Shown: positions 16,779-24,702 of the stretch, in pieces
Layout of the letters: every line of letters starts with the position of its first letter
Position numbering within the stretch: position 1 is the stretch's first letter
Position numbers and translations under genes: made by a program
Assembly: GCA_964636405.1 (NCBI GenBank)
Contig: CAZWSI010000002.1
Coordinates: forward strand, 62,001-126,000
From: CAZKGE01 sp964636405
GTDB lineage: Bacteria > Bacillota > Clostridia > Christensenellales > CAG-138
Reading direction: 5' to 3'
Length of the DNA: 64,000 bases
The notes under the pieces: model-generated
Database searches by the model: none
The model's input: the letters and a program-made list of their open reading frames with translations, nothing else
What the model was told of the DNA's origin: nothing

Positions 16779-16809
16779 GCGAGCGCACCCACTCGTATTC
16801 TGAACAACC

Positions 16810-16843
16810 GGCAGCGCGGCGGAGGGCTCTCCTCCGCGCTGCC
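16810..16843 (+). terminator. Strong hairpin after the binding-protein gene
   Basis: A 15-position stem with a single mismatch (16810-16824 with 16829-16843, loop GGCT) lies in the 83-base gap. There is no U-run, only CCGCTTTGAG, so it is more likely an mRNA-stabilising or partial stop element than a full terminator; the downstream genes continue in the same direction. Confidence 0.55.
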
Positions 16844-16861
16844 CCGCTTTGAGAGGTCGAT

Positions 16862-17638
16862 ATGAACCGTTATTCCTTTTCTACGGCGGCGCTGTTTCCG
16901 CTCGAATCCGACGAGGCGCTGCGGCGCATCGCACGGGCGGGCTTTGCGCAGGCCGAGCTGATGCCGCAGGCCGTTTCCGACGTTTCGGAGGATAAGACCC
17001 GGCTTTACGAAAAAAGCGGCGCGCGCGTGGTGAGCATCCATCTGCCGCTATGGTTTTTTCCCTGGTTTTACACGCCGCACAAGACCATGATGGCCGACGG
17101 CCGCGCGTATGCCGAAAAGCTCCTTGTCATGGCAAAGCGCCTTGGCACGGAGGTGCTCGTGGTGCATCCGCACGAGAAAAACCGCGCGGGGCACGAAGCG
17201 CTTTTGGAAGCGCCCATTGTGGACAATCTGCGTTGGCTGGCCGAACGCTGCGGCCAGGCGGGCGTGACCATGGCCCTGGAGAACAATCCCAAATCCTGCG
17301 CCACGGCCGAGCAGTTGCTTGCCTATGCGGAGGCGCTCGGCAGCCCCTTTGTCAAGCCCATGGTGGACGTAACGGAGGTGTGCGAGGCGGGCGGCGACCC
17401 GGTGCGGTTTTTGCGCGCGTTTACGCCCTGCCACCTGCACCTGAGCGACTACGCGGGCGCGAGCCGCCATCTGCCGCCGGGCGAGGGCGATATCGACTGG
17501 CAGGGCGTGAAAAACGCCTTGGCCGGCTTTACGGGCGTATACACGCTCGAGCCCTCGTACCGCTATTATCTTGACGATGTGGACGAGAAGCTCGCCCGGG
17601 CGCGCGATTTTATTACCGGACTCCTCGAGGGCGCTTAA
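16862..17638 (+). CDS. Sugar phosphate isomerase/epimerase (xylose isomerase-like TIM barrel)
   Basis: A 258-residue AP-endonuclease-2/IolE-like TIM barrel, a family that isomerises or epimerises keto sugars with a divalent metal. Likely metal-binding acidic and His residues are in VVHPHEKN, ALENNPKS, MVDVTEV and HLHLSDYAG, the classic order for this family (E, D, H, E, the last in TLEPSYRY). It follows the binding-protein hairpin and precedes the ADP-ribosylglycohydrolase-like gene by three bases, so it belongs to the same catabolic operon. Confidence 0.87.
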   Translation: MNRYSFSTAALFPLESDEALRRIARAGFAQAELMPQAVSDVSEDKTRLYEKSGARVVSIHLPLWFFPWFYTPHKTMMADGRAYAEKLLVMAKRLGTEVLVVHPHEKNRAGHEALLEAPIVDNLRWLAERCGQAGVTMALENNPKSCATAEQLLAYAEALGSPFVKPMVDVTEVCEAGGDPVRFLRAFTPCHLHLSDYAGASRHLPPGEGDIDWQGVKNALAGFTGVYTLEPSYRYYLDDVDEKLARARDFITGLLEGA

Positions 17639-17641
17639 GCC

Positions 17642-18619
17642 ATGGAGCAAGCTCGCATTCAGGCCGTGCTGGAAGCCTACGCGGCAGGCGACGCCATCGG
17701 CATGCCCACGGAGTTTATGACGCGGCGGGCGATCGTGGAGCGCTTCGGCTCGCCCCTGCCCGGCCTGCTTTCTCCCGCCGCGGGCGAAAAGCACGCCAAT
17801 CTGCCCTACGCCGCGGTAACCGACGATACGGAGCAAAACGTATACCTGCTGCGCGCCTACCAAAAGGCAGGGCGGGTGGACAGTGTTGAAACCGCGCGCG
17901 TGCTGCTGGAATGGGCGGAGGAAACGGGCGCGGCGGAAAAGCGCTACATTGGCCCAAGCTCGAAAAAGGCGCTGGAAAGCATCCGCGCCGGGGCCGACCC
18001 CTCGGGCACGGGGCTTACCGGCACGACCTGCGGCGGCGTCATGCGCACGCCCGCCGCCGTGCTCTACAAAGCGCACGCGGATGGCGACGCGCTTGCAAAC
18101 GATATCCACGCATGCCTTCTGTGCACGCACAACACCGCCGAGGCGCTGGAGGCCGCGGGGGCGTACGGCTTTGCGCTGCAACGCGCGATGGCCGGCGGCT
18201 CCATGGACGAAATCGTGGACGCGGCGGTAGAGGGCGGCATGCGGCTTATGCAAGCGGCGCCCTTTCCCGCCTGCGCGCCCTCCTCGGTTGCCCGGCTGCT
18301 GGCGCTGCGCAAGCTGGCCGAAGGCGCGCCCGCCGACGCGCTGCTGGACTATATATACGACGTGCTGGGCGCGGGTTTGCCCTCCGCCGACGTGTGCGGC
18401 GCCGCCTTTGGCGTCTTTTTTCTGGCGCGCGGGGATGTGTGGCTCGCCGTCCGTCTAGGCGGCGCGCTTGGCGGCGATACGGACACCGTGGCGGCGCTCG
18501 CGGGCGCGCTCAGCGCGTCCTACCGGGGCGGGCATAACCTCCCGCAATCGCTCCTTTCACAAATTGAGGCCGCAAACAAGCTGGATTTCGCGGCGCTCGC
18601 GGAGGGCTGCCATGCTTGA
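17642..18619 (+). CDS. ADP-ribosylglycohydrolase (DraG) family protein
   Basis: A 325-residue member of the ADP-ribosylglycohydrolase family, binuclear Mg enzymes that cut N- or O-glycosidic bonds to ribose. Both metal motifs are seen: TDDTEQN at about residue 60 and GALGGDTDTVAALAGAL near 280. In sugar operons such homologues probably act on a small glycoside rather than on modified proteins; this is inference. The stop codon overlaps the next gene's start by eight bases. Confidence 0.87.
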   Translation: MEQARIQAVLEAYAAGDAIGMPTEFMTRRAIVERFGSPLPGLLSPAAGEKHANLPYAAVTDDTEQNVYLLRAYQKAGRVDSVETARVLLEWAEETGAAEKRYIGPSSKKALESIRAGADPSGTGLTGTTCGGVMRTPAAVLYKAHADGDALANDIHACLLCTHNTAEALEAAGAYGFALQRAMAGGSMDEIVDAAVEGGMRLMQAAPFPACAPSSVARLLALRKLAEGAPADALLDYIYDVLGAGLPSADVCGAAFGVFFLARGDVWLAVRLGGALGGDTDTVAALAGALSASYRGGHNLPQSLLSQIEAANKLDFAALAEGCHA

Positions 18620-19703
18620 CGCGACAAGCTTACACAAAGAGTTTCTTGCGCTTTTGCGCACTCCCGGCCCCTCCGGCGAAGAAATGGCCGTGTGCGCGTA
18701 TCTAAAAAGCGCGCTCTCCACGCTGGGCTTTGCCTGCGAGACGGACGAAACGGGGAACCTCTCCGCGCGGCTTGGCGCGTCAGGGGGGCACGCGGGCGGC
18801 GCGCTGCTTTTTTGCGCGCACATGGACACGGTTCCCCTCGCCGCGCACCCGGTTATCGTGGAAACGGATGCGGAATACCGCACCGACGGCACGACCGCGC
18901 TGGGCGCGGACGATCGGGGCGGCATAGCGGCCATTCTGGCGGCCCTGCGGCAAATTGCGGCGGAAGACGCGCCCCATCCGCCCATCGAGCTGCTCTTTAC
19001 CGTGCAGGAGGAGCGCTCGCTCTACGGCTCCGCACACGCGGACCTTTCGCGCTTTGCCGCGCGGGAGGCCTTTGTGCCCGACAGCTCGCGCTCCGTGGGC
19101 ACGGCGGTGCTGCAAACGCCCTATAAGGCGCAGCTCGATATCGCGGTGCGCGGCCGGGCCGCCCACGCGGCGCTCGCGCTGGAAGCGGGCGTGTCGGCCA
19201 TCCGCATCGCGGCACGGGCCATCGACGCGCTGCCCGCCGTCTTTGAAAACGCTACCTTTAATGTGGGAAGCTTTTGCTGCGAGGGGCCCACCAACGTAGT
19301 GCCCGACAGCGCGCGGCTCCGCGCGGAGGCGCGCGCCTTTGAAAAGGAACGCCTTGACGCGGTGCTTGCGCAGGCGGAAGCCGCCTTTGTAAAGGCCGCC
19401 GCCGAGCTGGGCGGGCTCGCCGAATGCGCAAGCCTGCTCGACTACCCCGGCTACGCGGTGTCGGCAAATCACCCCGCCGTGCTGCGCGTGCGGGCCGCGT
19501 GCGAAAAGCTGGGCTTCCCCTTTTCCACCTGCTCGGGCATGGGCGGGAGCGACGCAAACCATCTTGTGCACGCGGGCATCGCGCCCGTCGTGCTGGGCAC
19601 GGGCGCAAGAGCGCCCCACGCCCCCGGCGAGCATATGGAAAAAAGCAGTCTCGAGCGCCTTGCCGCGCTCCTGTTTGAACTCATGACGGGAGGAAACACG
19701 TGA
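18612..19703 (+). CDS. M20-family metallopeptidase
   Basis: A 363-residue M20 zinc peptidase or amidohydrolase. The metal and catalytic motifs are CAHMDTVPLAAHP, LGADDRGGIAAI and the base pair VQEERSLYG, with a late His in GARAPHAPGEH. The dimerisation domain sits between. I chose the ATG at 18612 inside the end of the previous gene because the family N-terminus begins there; the frame is open upstream. It resembles peptidase T or carboxypeptidase-like members. Why a peptidase sits in this sugar operon is unclear; an amide-bearing sugar is one possibility. Confidence 0.85.
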   Translation: MLDATSLHKEFLALLRTPGPSGEEMAVCAYLKSALSTLGFACETDETGNLSARLGASGGHAGGALLFCAHMDTVPLAAHPVIVETDAEYRTDGTTALGADDRGGIAAILAALRQIAAEDAPHPPIELLFTVQEERSLYGSAHADLSRFAAREAFVPDSSRSVGTAVLQTPYKAQLDIAVRGRAAHAALALEAGVSAIRIAARAIDALPAVFENATFNVGSFCCEGPTNVVPDSARLRAEARAFEKERLDAVLAQAEAAFVKAAAELGGLAECASLLDYPGYAVSANHPAVLRVRAACEKLGFPFSTCSGMGGSDANHLVHAGIAPVVLGTGARAPHAPGEHMEKSSLERLAALLFELMTGGNT

Positions 19704-21148
19704 AAACCGACGTACTCATTATCGGGGGCGGCGCGGTCGGCGCGGCCGTGGCTTATCGGCTCGCGGCCTACGATCTGCGCGTGGCCGTCGCGGACAAGGA
19801 ACTGGACGTATGCATGGGCACAAGCGGCCACAACAGCGCCGTGGTGCACGCGGGCTTCAACAACCGCACGGGGTCGCTCATGGCCGAGCTGTGCGTGGCG
19901 GGCAACGCGGGCTTTAAAGCCCTCGCAAAAAGACTCGACGTGCCCTACGTGCGCACCGGCAAGCTCGTGGTGGGCTTTTCGGAAAGCGACCGCGACTTGC
20001 TGGAAAGGCTCGTACTAACCGGCGAAAGGAACGGCTGCGCGGGGCTGTCGATGCTCGATGAAGCGGGCGTTTCGGCGCGCGAGCCGGGCGTACCCGCAAG
20101 CTGCGCCATGCTCTCGCCCAATACGGCCATCATCAATCCATTTTTGTACAACATCCATCTGGCCGAGTGCGCGGCCAAAAACGGCGTGCGCTTTCTGCTG
20201 GGCGCCGAGGTGACGGCCATTACGCGGCGCGGCGGCGCTTTTTATGTTAGCGCCGGAACCGAAACGGTCGAGTGCGCGCTCATCGTAAACGCGGCGGGGC
20301 TGTTTTCAGACCGCGTGGCGGCCATGGCGGGCGACGCGTCGTATCAGCTCTACCCCGCGCGGGGCGAGTATTATCTCTTCGACAAGCTTCCCCCCGGCGC
20401 GCTCCGTATGCCCGTTTACCCCGTGCCCCGGCCCGGCGTAGGCGGACTCGGCGTGCACCTTACGCCCACCATCGACGGCAATCTCATCATCGGCCCGTCG
20501 GCGGAATATGTGGAGGAGCGCGAGGCGCTGCAAACCACCGCGCCCGTGCTTTCGGAGCTGGTCGCCGAAGCCAAGGCGCTCTACCCCGGCCTTGATCTCC
20601 GCTCCGTCATCGGGGCGTACGCGGGCATGCGCGCAAAGCTCGTGCCCAAGGGCGAGGCCAACTACGGCGATTTTGTCATTGAGGAAAGCAAAAAGACCGA
20701 AAAGCTCATCAATCTTGTGGGCATCGAATCGCCCGGCCTCACCGCGTCCATGCCCATCGCGGAGCGCGTGGCGGCCATGGTGGAGCGCGCGCTGCGCCCC
20801 GGCGCAAACGCCGCCTATGAGCCAAGCTACCAAGGCATTCCCTGCTTTGCCGAGGCGGACGACGCGGAGCGCGCGCGGCTCATCGCGCTCGACCCGGACT
20901 ACGGCGATATCGTGTGCCGCTGCGAAACGGTGACCCGCGCCGAGATTCGGCGGGCCATGGATAATCCCATCGGCGCAAGGGGCCTCATCGCCGTGAAAAA
21001 CCGCGTGCGGGCCACCATGGGCCGCTGCAACGGGGGCTACTGCTTTACGCGCATGGTGAACATGCTGGAAAAGGAACGCGGCGTGGCGGCGACGGATATC
21101 GCCCTCAAGCACGCGGGCGATCGGCCTCTCGCGGGCCGGCTGAAGTAA
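19700..21148 (+). CDS. FAD-dependent glycerol-3-phosphate dehydrogenase-like oxidoreductase (GlpA type)
   Basis: A 482-residue DAO-family flavoprotein. The FAD-binding motif IIGGGAVGAAVAYRL is at the N-terminus, and the C-terminal domain holds a BFD-like [2Fe-2S] site in DIVCRCETVT and GRCNGGYC. This build is that of anaerobic glycerol-3-phosphate dehydrogenase A and its relatives. It starts with GTG at 19700, overlapping the previous TGA. It pairs with the GlpB-like gene that follows and would oxidise a C3 or hydroxy-acid product of the pathway, passing electrons to a quinone or ferredoxin. Confidence 0.88.
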   Translation: MKTDVLIIGGGAVGAAVAYRLAAYDLRVAVADKELDVCMGTSGHNSAVVHAGFNNRTGSLMAELCVAGNAGFKALAKRLDVPYVRTGKLVVGFSESDRDLLERLVLTGERNGCAGLSMLDEAGVSAREPGVPASCAMLSPNTAIINPFLYNIHLAECAAKNGVRFLLGAEVTAITRRGGAFYVSAGTETVECALIVNAAGLFSDRVAAMAGDASYQLYPARGEYYLFDKLPPGALRMPVYPVPRPGVGGLGVHLTPTIDGNLIIGPSAEYVEEREALQTTAPVLSELVAEAKALYPGLDLRSVIGAYAGMRAKLVPKGEANYGDFVIEESKKTEKLINLVGIESPGLTASMPIAERVAAMVERALRPGANAAYEPSYQGIPCFAEADDAERARLIALDPDYGDIVCRCETVTRAEIRRAMDNPIGARGLIAVKNRVRATMGRCNGGYCFTRMVNMLEKERGVAATDIALKHAGDRPLAGRLK

Positions 21149-21160
21149 GGGGGCGCGGAT

Positions 21161-22783
21161 ATGGAAGCATTTGATATCGTCATAATCGGCGCGGGCCCGG
21201 CGGGGCTTGCGGCAGCGGCCGAGGCAAAGCGGCGGGGCGCAAAGCGCGTGCTCGTGCTCGAGCGCAATCCCGTGCCCGGCGGCATTCTCAATCAGTGCAT
21301 CCACGACGGCTTCGGCGTAACCCGCTTTGGCGAGGCGCTCTCCGGGCCGGAGTACGTCGCCCGCTTCCTCGCGGACGCGGAAAGCCTGGGCGTGGAAATC
21401 CGCTGCGGCACGATGGTGCTGCGCGTATCCCCGGAGCGCGTGGTCACCTGCGCGGCGCGCGGCGGACAATATACCTTGCGGGCGGGCGCAATCGTGCTTG
21501 CCACCGGCTGCCGCGAGCGCACGCGGGGCGCCATCGGCGTGCCCGGCACACGCCCGGCTGGCATCTATACGGCGGGCGTTGTGCAGCATTTGGTGAATCT
21601 TCAAAACATCGCCGTGGGCAAGCGCGCGGTCATACTCGGCTCGGGCGATATCGGGCTGATTATGGCGCGCCGGCTCACGCTCGAGGGCATGGAGGTTCCC
21701 TGCGTGCTCGAGAAGCTGCCCTATTGCAGCGGTCTTCCGCGCAATGTGCGCCAGTGCCTGGACGATTACGGCATCCCGCTCCGCCTTGCCACCACGGTGG
21801 TGGATATCGAGGGCATGCCGCATCTGACGGCCGTCGTCGCCGCGGAGGTGGATGAAACGGGCACGCCCAAAATGGAAACCACGCGGCGCATCCCCTGCGA
21901 TACGCTCATCCTCTCCGTGGGCCTCATCCCCGAAAACGAGCTGGCGCGGGCCTGCGGCGTGGCCATGGATCCCATAACGGGCGGCGCGCGCGTGGACGGG
22001 CGGCTGATGACAAGCGTGCCGGGTATCTTCTCCTGCGGAAACGCCCTGCATGTGCACGATCTGGTGGATATGGTGTCCGCCGAGGCCGAAACGGCTGCGG
22101 CGGGCGCGTGCGCCTATTTGGCGGGCGCGCATGATCGCCCCCTGCTGCCCGTTACGGCGGGCGAGGGCGTGCGCTACGTGCTGCCGCGCACACTTGCAGC
22201 AAGCACGGAAACGACGCTCTCTCTGCGCGTGCGCGCGCCGGGCCGGGCGCAAAGCGTGCTCGTGCGCGCGGGCGAAACGCTGCTTGCCGAAAAAAAGCTG
22301 TTGCGGCTCACCCCGGCGGAGATGATCCGCATTCCCCTGCCCGCTCTCTCCGCGGACACGGGGCCGATTACGGTCACGCTCCGGCAGGACGAGGACGCTC
22401 GCCCGTCCGTTTCCGGGGCAAACGAAATGATCTGCACCGTGTGCCCCAACGGCTGTACGCTTTTGCCCGTGTGGACGGAGCAGGAGGACGGCGCGCGCAC
22501 GCTTGCGGTCGAGGGTGCGCGCTGCAAGCGCGGCCGGGCCTTTTGCGAATGCGAGCTGACCGACCCGCGCCGCACGCTCACCACGACCATCCGCATTCTG
22601 GGCGGCGAGTTGCCGCTCGTGCCCGTGCGCAGCGAGGGAACCTTCCCCAAGGCGAAGCTAAGGGAGCTCGTCCGCTCGCTCAACGCGCGCACGCTCTCCG
22701 CGCCGCTTGCACAGGGCGAAACGGCGGCAGTGGAGCTGGACGTACCGCTGCTGGTTTCGAGAGCCGTTAAGCGCGCGGACTGA
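21161..22783 (+). CDS. FAD/NAD(P)-binding oxidoreductase fused to a DUF1667 domain (GlpB-associated type)
   Basis: A 540-residue fusion. Residues 1-410 form a pyridine nucleotide-disulfide type flavoprotein (VIIGAGPAGLAAAAEA at the start, ATGCRERTRG, and GIFSCGNALHVHDLVD). Residues from about 425 form a DUF1667 domain with cysteines in CTVCPNGCTL and the segment CKRGRAFCECEL. In many Firmicutes the flavoprotein and DUF1667 are separate genes after glpA, so this is a fused version. It ends the sugar operon; its stop is four bases before the next promoter -35. Confidence 0.86.
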   Translation: MEAFDIVIIGAGPAGLAAAAEAKRRGAKRVLVLERNPVPGGILNQCIHDGFGVTRFGEALSGPEYVARFLADAESLGVEIRCGTMVLRVSPERVVTCAARGGQYTLRAGAIVLATGCRERTRGAIGVPGTRPAGIYTAGVVQHLVNLQNIAVGKRAVILGSGDIGLIMARRLTLEGMEVPCVLEKLPYCSGLPRNVRQCLDDYGIPLRLATTVVDIEGMPHLTAVVAAEVDETGTPKMETTRRIPCDTLILSVGLIPENELARACGVAMDPITGGARVDGRLMTSVPGIFSCGNALHVHDLVDMVSAEAETAAAGACAYLAGAHDRPLLPVTAGEGVRYVLPRTLAASTETTLSLRVRAPGRAQSVLVRAGETLLAEKKLLRLTPAEMIRIPLPALSADTGPITVTLRQDEDARPSVSGANEMICTVCPNGCTLLPVWTEQEDGARTLAVEGARCKRGRAFCECELTDPRRTLTTTIRILGGELPLVPVRSEGTFPKAKLRELVRSLNARTLSAPLAQGETAAVELDVPLLVSRAVKRAD

Positions 22784-22786
22784 CGC

Positions 22787-22815
22787 TTGACTTTTCCCCG
22801 CGCGGGTGCTAGGGT
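22787..22815 (+). promoter_or_regulatory. Promoter of the hut leader RNA/operon
   Basis: TTGACT at 22787-22792 and TAGGGT at 22810-22815 with 17-base spacing, with a TG at 22807-22808 giving an extended -10. Transcription would start near 22822. Confidence 0.65.
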
Positions 22816-22820
22816 AAGAG

Positions 22821-22990
22821 TGTCTTGTTGCGCATTGCGCCTGGGCGGCACGCGCGCAAACGGAACCCTTGGCTTTCCCATTCTCAATCGAGGGGGCGTA
22901 AGCGATGCGTCGTCGCACGGCGGCCGAACAAGAAAATAGGATGCAGCGCAAAGCGGCGGGCCGAGAAGGCCCGCCGCTCTTTCTGCTTTA
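22821..22990 (+). ncRNA. Structured leader or small RNA before hutH, class not recognised
   Basis: Between the promoter and a terminator, the RNA can fold into one rod. Outer helix TCTTGTT 22823-22829 pairs with AACAAGA 22927-22933. Further inward pair 22838-22841 with 22919-22922, 22845-22849 with 22912-22916, 22850-22854 with 22906-22910, 22855-22857 with 22902-22904, 22860-22862 with 22897-22899, and 22866-22870 with 22890-22894, leaving a 19-base end loop. It matches no riboswitch, SRP, T-box or 6S consensus I could recall. It could be a metabolite or protein-controlled attenuator, or a free small RNA. Confidence 0.5.
22952..22989 (+). terminator. Intrinsic terminator/attenuator before hutH
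   Basis: AGCGGCGGGCC at 22952-22962 pairs perfectly with GGCCCGCCGCT (22968-22978) across a GAGAA loop and is followed by CTTTCTGCTTT. Transcription of hutH from the 22787 promoter must read through it, so control by attenuation is likely. Confidence 0.75.
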
Positions 22991-23002
22991 ACGCATTAAA
23001 GC
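22985..23002 (+). promoter_or_regulatory. Small inverted repeat touching the hutH ribosome site
   Basis: GCTTTAA-CGCA-TTAAAGC is a perfect 7-base-pair palindrome ending four bases before GGAGG at 23006-23010. It may be an operator, or an RNA hairpin affecting translation of hutH. It overlaps the 3' tail of the terminator. Confidence 0.4.
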
Positions 23003-23016
23003 GACGGAGGAAGAAC

Positions 23017-24573
23017 ATGGATAGCGAACCCATTCTGATCACAGGAAACGATCTTACGCTCGATGCGCTCGCGGCCGTGTGCCGCCACGGCGCAAAGGCC
23101 GTACTCTCAAGCGAGGCGCGCGCAAACGTCGCGCGCTCGCGCGCCGTTGTGGAGCGGCTTTTGGAAAAAAATCAGGTGGTCTACGGCGTGACGACCGGCG
23201 TTGGCAAGTTTGCGGACGTGGTGATCACGGCGGAGGAGTCCCGCACGCTGCAAAAGAACCTGATTATTTCGCACGCCGTGGGCGCGGGCGACCCCTTCCC
23301 AGAGGAGGTCGTGCGCGGCATGATGCTGCTGCGGGTCAATAACCTCGCCAAGGGCTTTTCCGGCGTGCGGCCCGTCATACTGGATACGCTGCTTTCCATG
23401 CTTAACGCGGGCGTGATCCCCATTGTGCCCGAAAAGGGCTCCCTTGGCGCGAGCGGCGATCTTGTGCCCCTTTCGCACATGGTGCTGCCCATGCTGGGCG
23501 AGGGCAAAGCCGCTTATCAGGGCGCGGTCTACGCGGGCGCCGCGGCCATGGCGAAGGCGGGCATCCCGCTCGTGGAGCTTTCCGCCAAGGAGGGCCTCGC
23601 GCTCATCAACGGCACGCAGGCCATGACCGCCGTGGGCGCGCTGACCGTATACGACGCAATCGACCTCATCCAGACGGTCGATCTGGCCGTGGCCATGAGC
23701 TTTGAGGCGCATCGGGGCGTGGCGGACGCGCTCGACCCCCGGCTGCACGCGACCCGCGCGCACGCGGGGCAGTTGGCAAGCGCGGCGCAGATTGCGCGGC
23801 TGCTGAAGGGGAGCCGCAACGTTACGCGGCAGGGCGAATTGCGCATTCAGGACGCGTATTCCCTCCGCTGCGCCCCGCAGGTGCACGGCGCGAGCCGCGA
23901 CGCCATTGCTTATGTGGCGGCCAAGGTCGAAATCGAAATGAATTCCGTCACCGATAACCCCATCCTCTTTTCCGACCCGGACGCTGGCATATCGGGCGGC
24001 AATTTCCACGGACAGCCCGTGGCGCTGGCGTTCGATTTTCTGGGTATCGCGCTGGCGGAGCTTGCCGATATCTCCGAGCGCCGCATCGAGCGCATGGTCA
24101 ACGCCGCGCTTTCCGGCCTGCCCGCCTTCTTAACGCGGGACGGCGGCGTAAACTCCGGCTTTATGATCGTCCAGTACACGGCGGCGGCGCTCGTTTCCGA
24201 AAACAAGGTGCTCGCGCACCCCGCCAGCGTCGACAGCATCCCCTCCTCCGCCAATCAGGAGGATCATGTGAGCATGGGCACGATCGCAGCCCGCAAGGCG
24301 CGGGAAATTTTGGAAAACACGCGCCGTGTGCTCGCCATGGAGCTCATGTGCGCATGTCAGGCCATCGATCTGGGCGAGGAGCGCGCGTCGCTTGGCGCGG
24401 GCACGGCGGAGGCCTACCGCGTCGTGCGGGAAAAGGTGGAGGAGCTAAAAACCGACCGACCGCTGTATGAGGATATCAACCGCTGTGAAGGCGTGCTCTC
24501 CGACCGCTCCCTGCTCGCCCGCGTGGCCGCCGCCGTCGGCCCGTTTGCGCCGCTCACGGAGGAAAAAGCTTGA
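23017..24573 (+). CDS. hutH: Histidine ammonia-lyase
   Basis: A 518-residue aromatic amino acid lyase that removes ammonia from L-histidine to give urocanate, the first step of histidine degradation. The Ala-Ser-Gly that cyclises into the MIO cofactor is at residues 145-147 in GSLGASGDLVP. The conserved Tyr56 in VVYGVTTGVGKF and the GNFHGQPVA and YTAAALVSENK motifs are present. The ATG at 23017 has GGAGG six bases before it; the open frame upstream crosses the leader RNA and is not used. It opens the hut operon with hutU, a formiminotransferase and hutI downstream. Confidence 0.96.
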   Translation: MDSEPILITGNDLTLDALAAVCRHGAKAVLSSEARANVARSRAVVERLLEKNQVVYGVTTGVGKFADVVITAEESRTLQKNLIISHAVGAGDPFPEEVVRGMMLLRVNNLAKGFSGVRPVILDTLLSMLNAGVIPIVPEKGSLGASGDLVPLSHMVLPMLGEGKAAYQGAVYAGAAAMAKAGIPLVELSAKEGLALINGTQAMTAVGALTVYDAIDLIQTVDLAVAMSFEAHRGVADALDPRLHATRAHAGQLASAAQIARLLKGSRNVTRQGELRIQDAYSLRCAPQVHGASRDAIAYVAAKVEIEMNSVTDNPILFSDPDAGISGGNFHGQPVALAFDFLGIALAELADISERRIERMVNAALSGLPAFLTRDGGVNSGFMIVQYTAAALVSENKVLAHPASVDSIPSSANQEDHVSMGTIAARKAREILENTRRVLAMELMCACQAIDLGEERASLGAGTAEAYRVVREKVEELKTDRPLYEDINRCEGVLSDRSLLARVAAAVGPFAPLTEEKA

Positions 24574-24689
24574 AAGTCAAAGCTTTCAAGCTTCACGTTT
24601 TATGGCTTTTGCCGCAGAAGGCGGCAATTTCGCTGACGCGGAACCAGCCCCCATTCCGCTAGAAAGGATGCTTTCGCGGCTGCGAAAGC
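24566..24689 (+). promoter_or_regulatory. Three hairpins in the hutH-asparaginase gap
   Basis: An 11-base-pair hairpin (24566-24576 with 24583-24593) begins inside the hutH stop region. A 7-base-pair one (24609-24615 with 24621-24627) is followed by TTT and may be a weak terminator. An 8-base-pair one (24670-24677 with 24682-24689) lies between AAAGGA at 24663-24668 and the asparaginase ATG. Together they suggest partial termination or reduced expression of the downstream genes. Confidence 0.5.
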
Positions 24690-24702
24690 TATAGAAATAA
24701 GT

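Noticed and set aside
20306..22252. A 648-codon open frame on the minus strand
   Set aside because: It lies opposite the GlpA-like and flavoprotein genes, which have full family motifs. Long antisense frames are expected at this GC content.
22836..22860. ZTP riboswitch or T-box in the hut leader
   Set aside because: CGCCTGGGC and GGGCGGCAC look like pieces of these, but the other conserved parts and their positions are missing.
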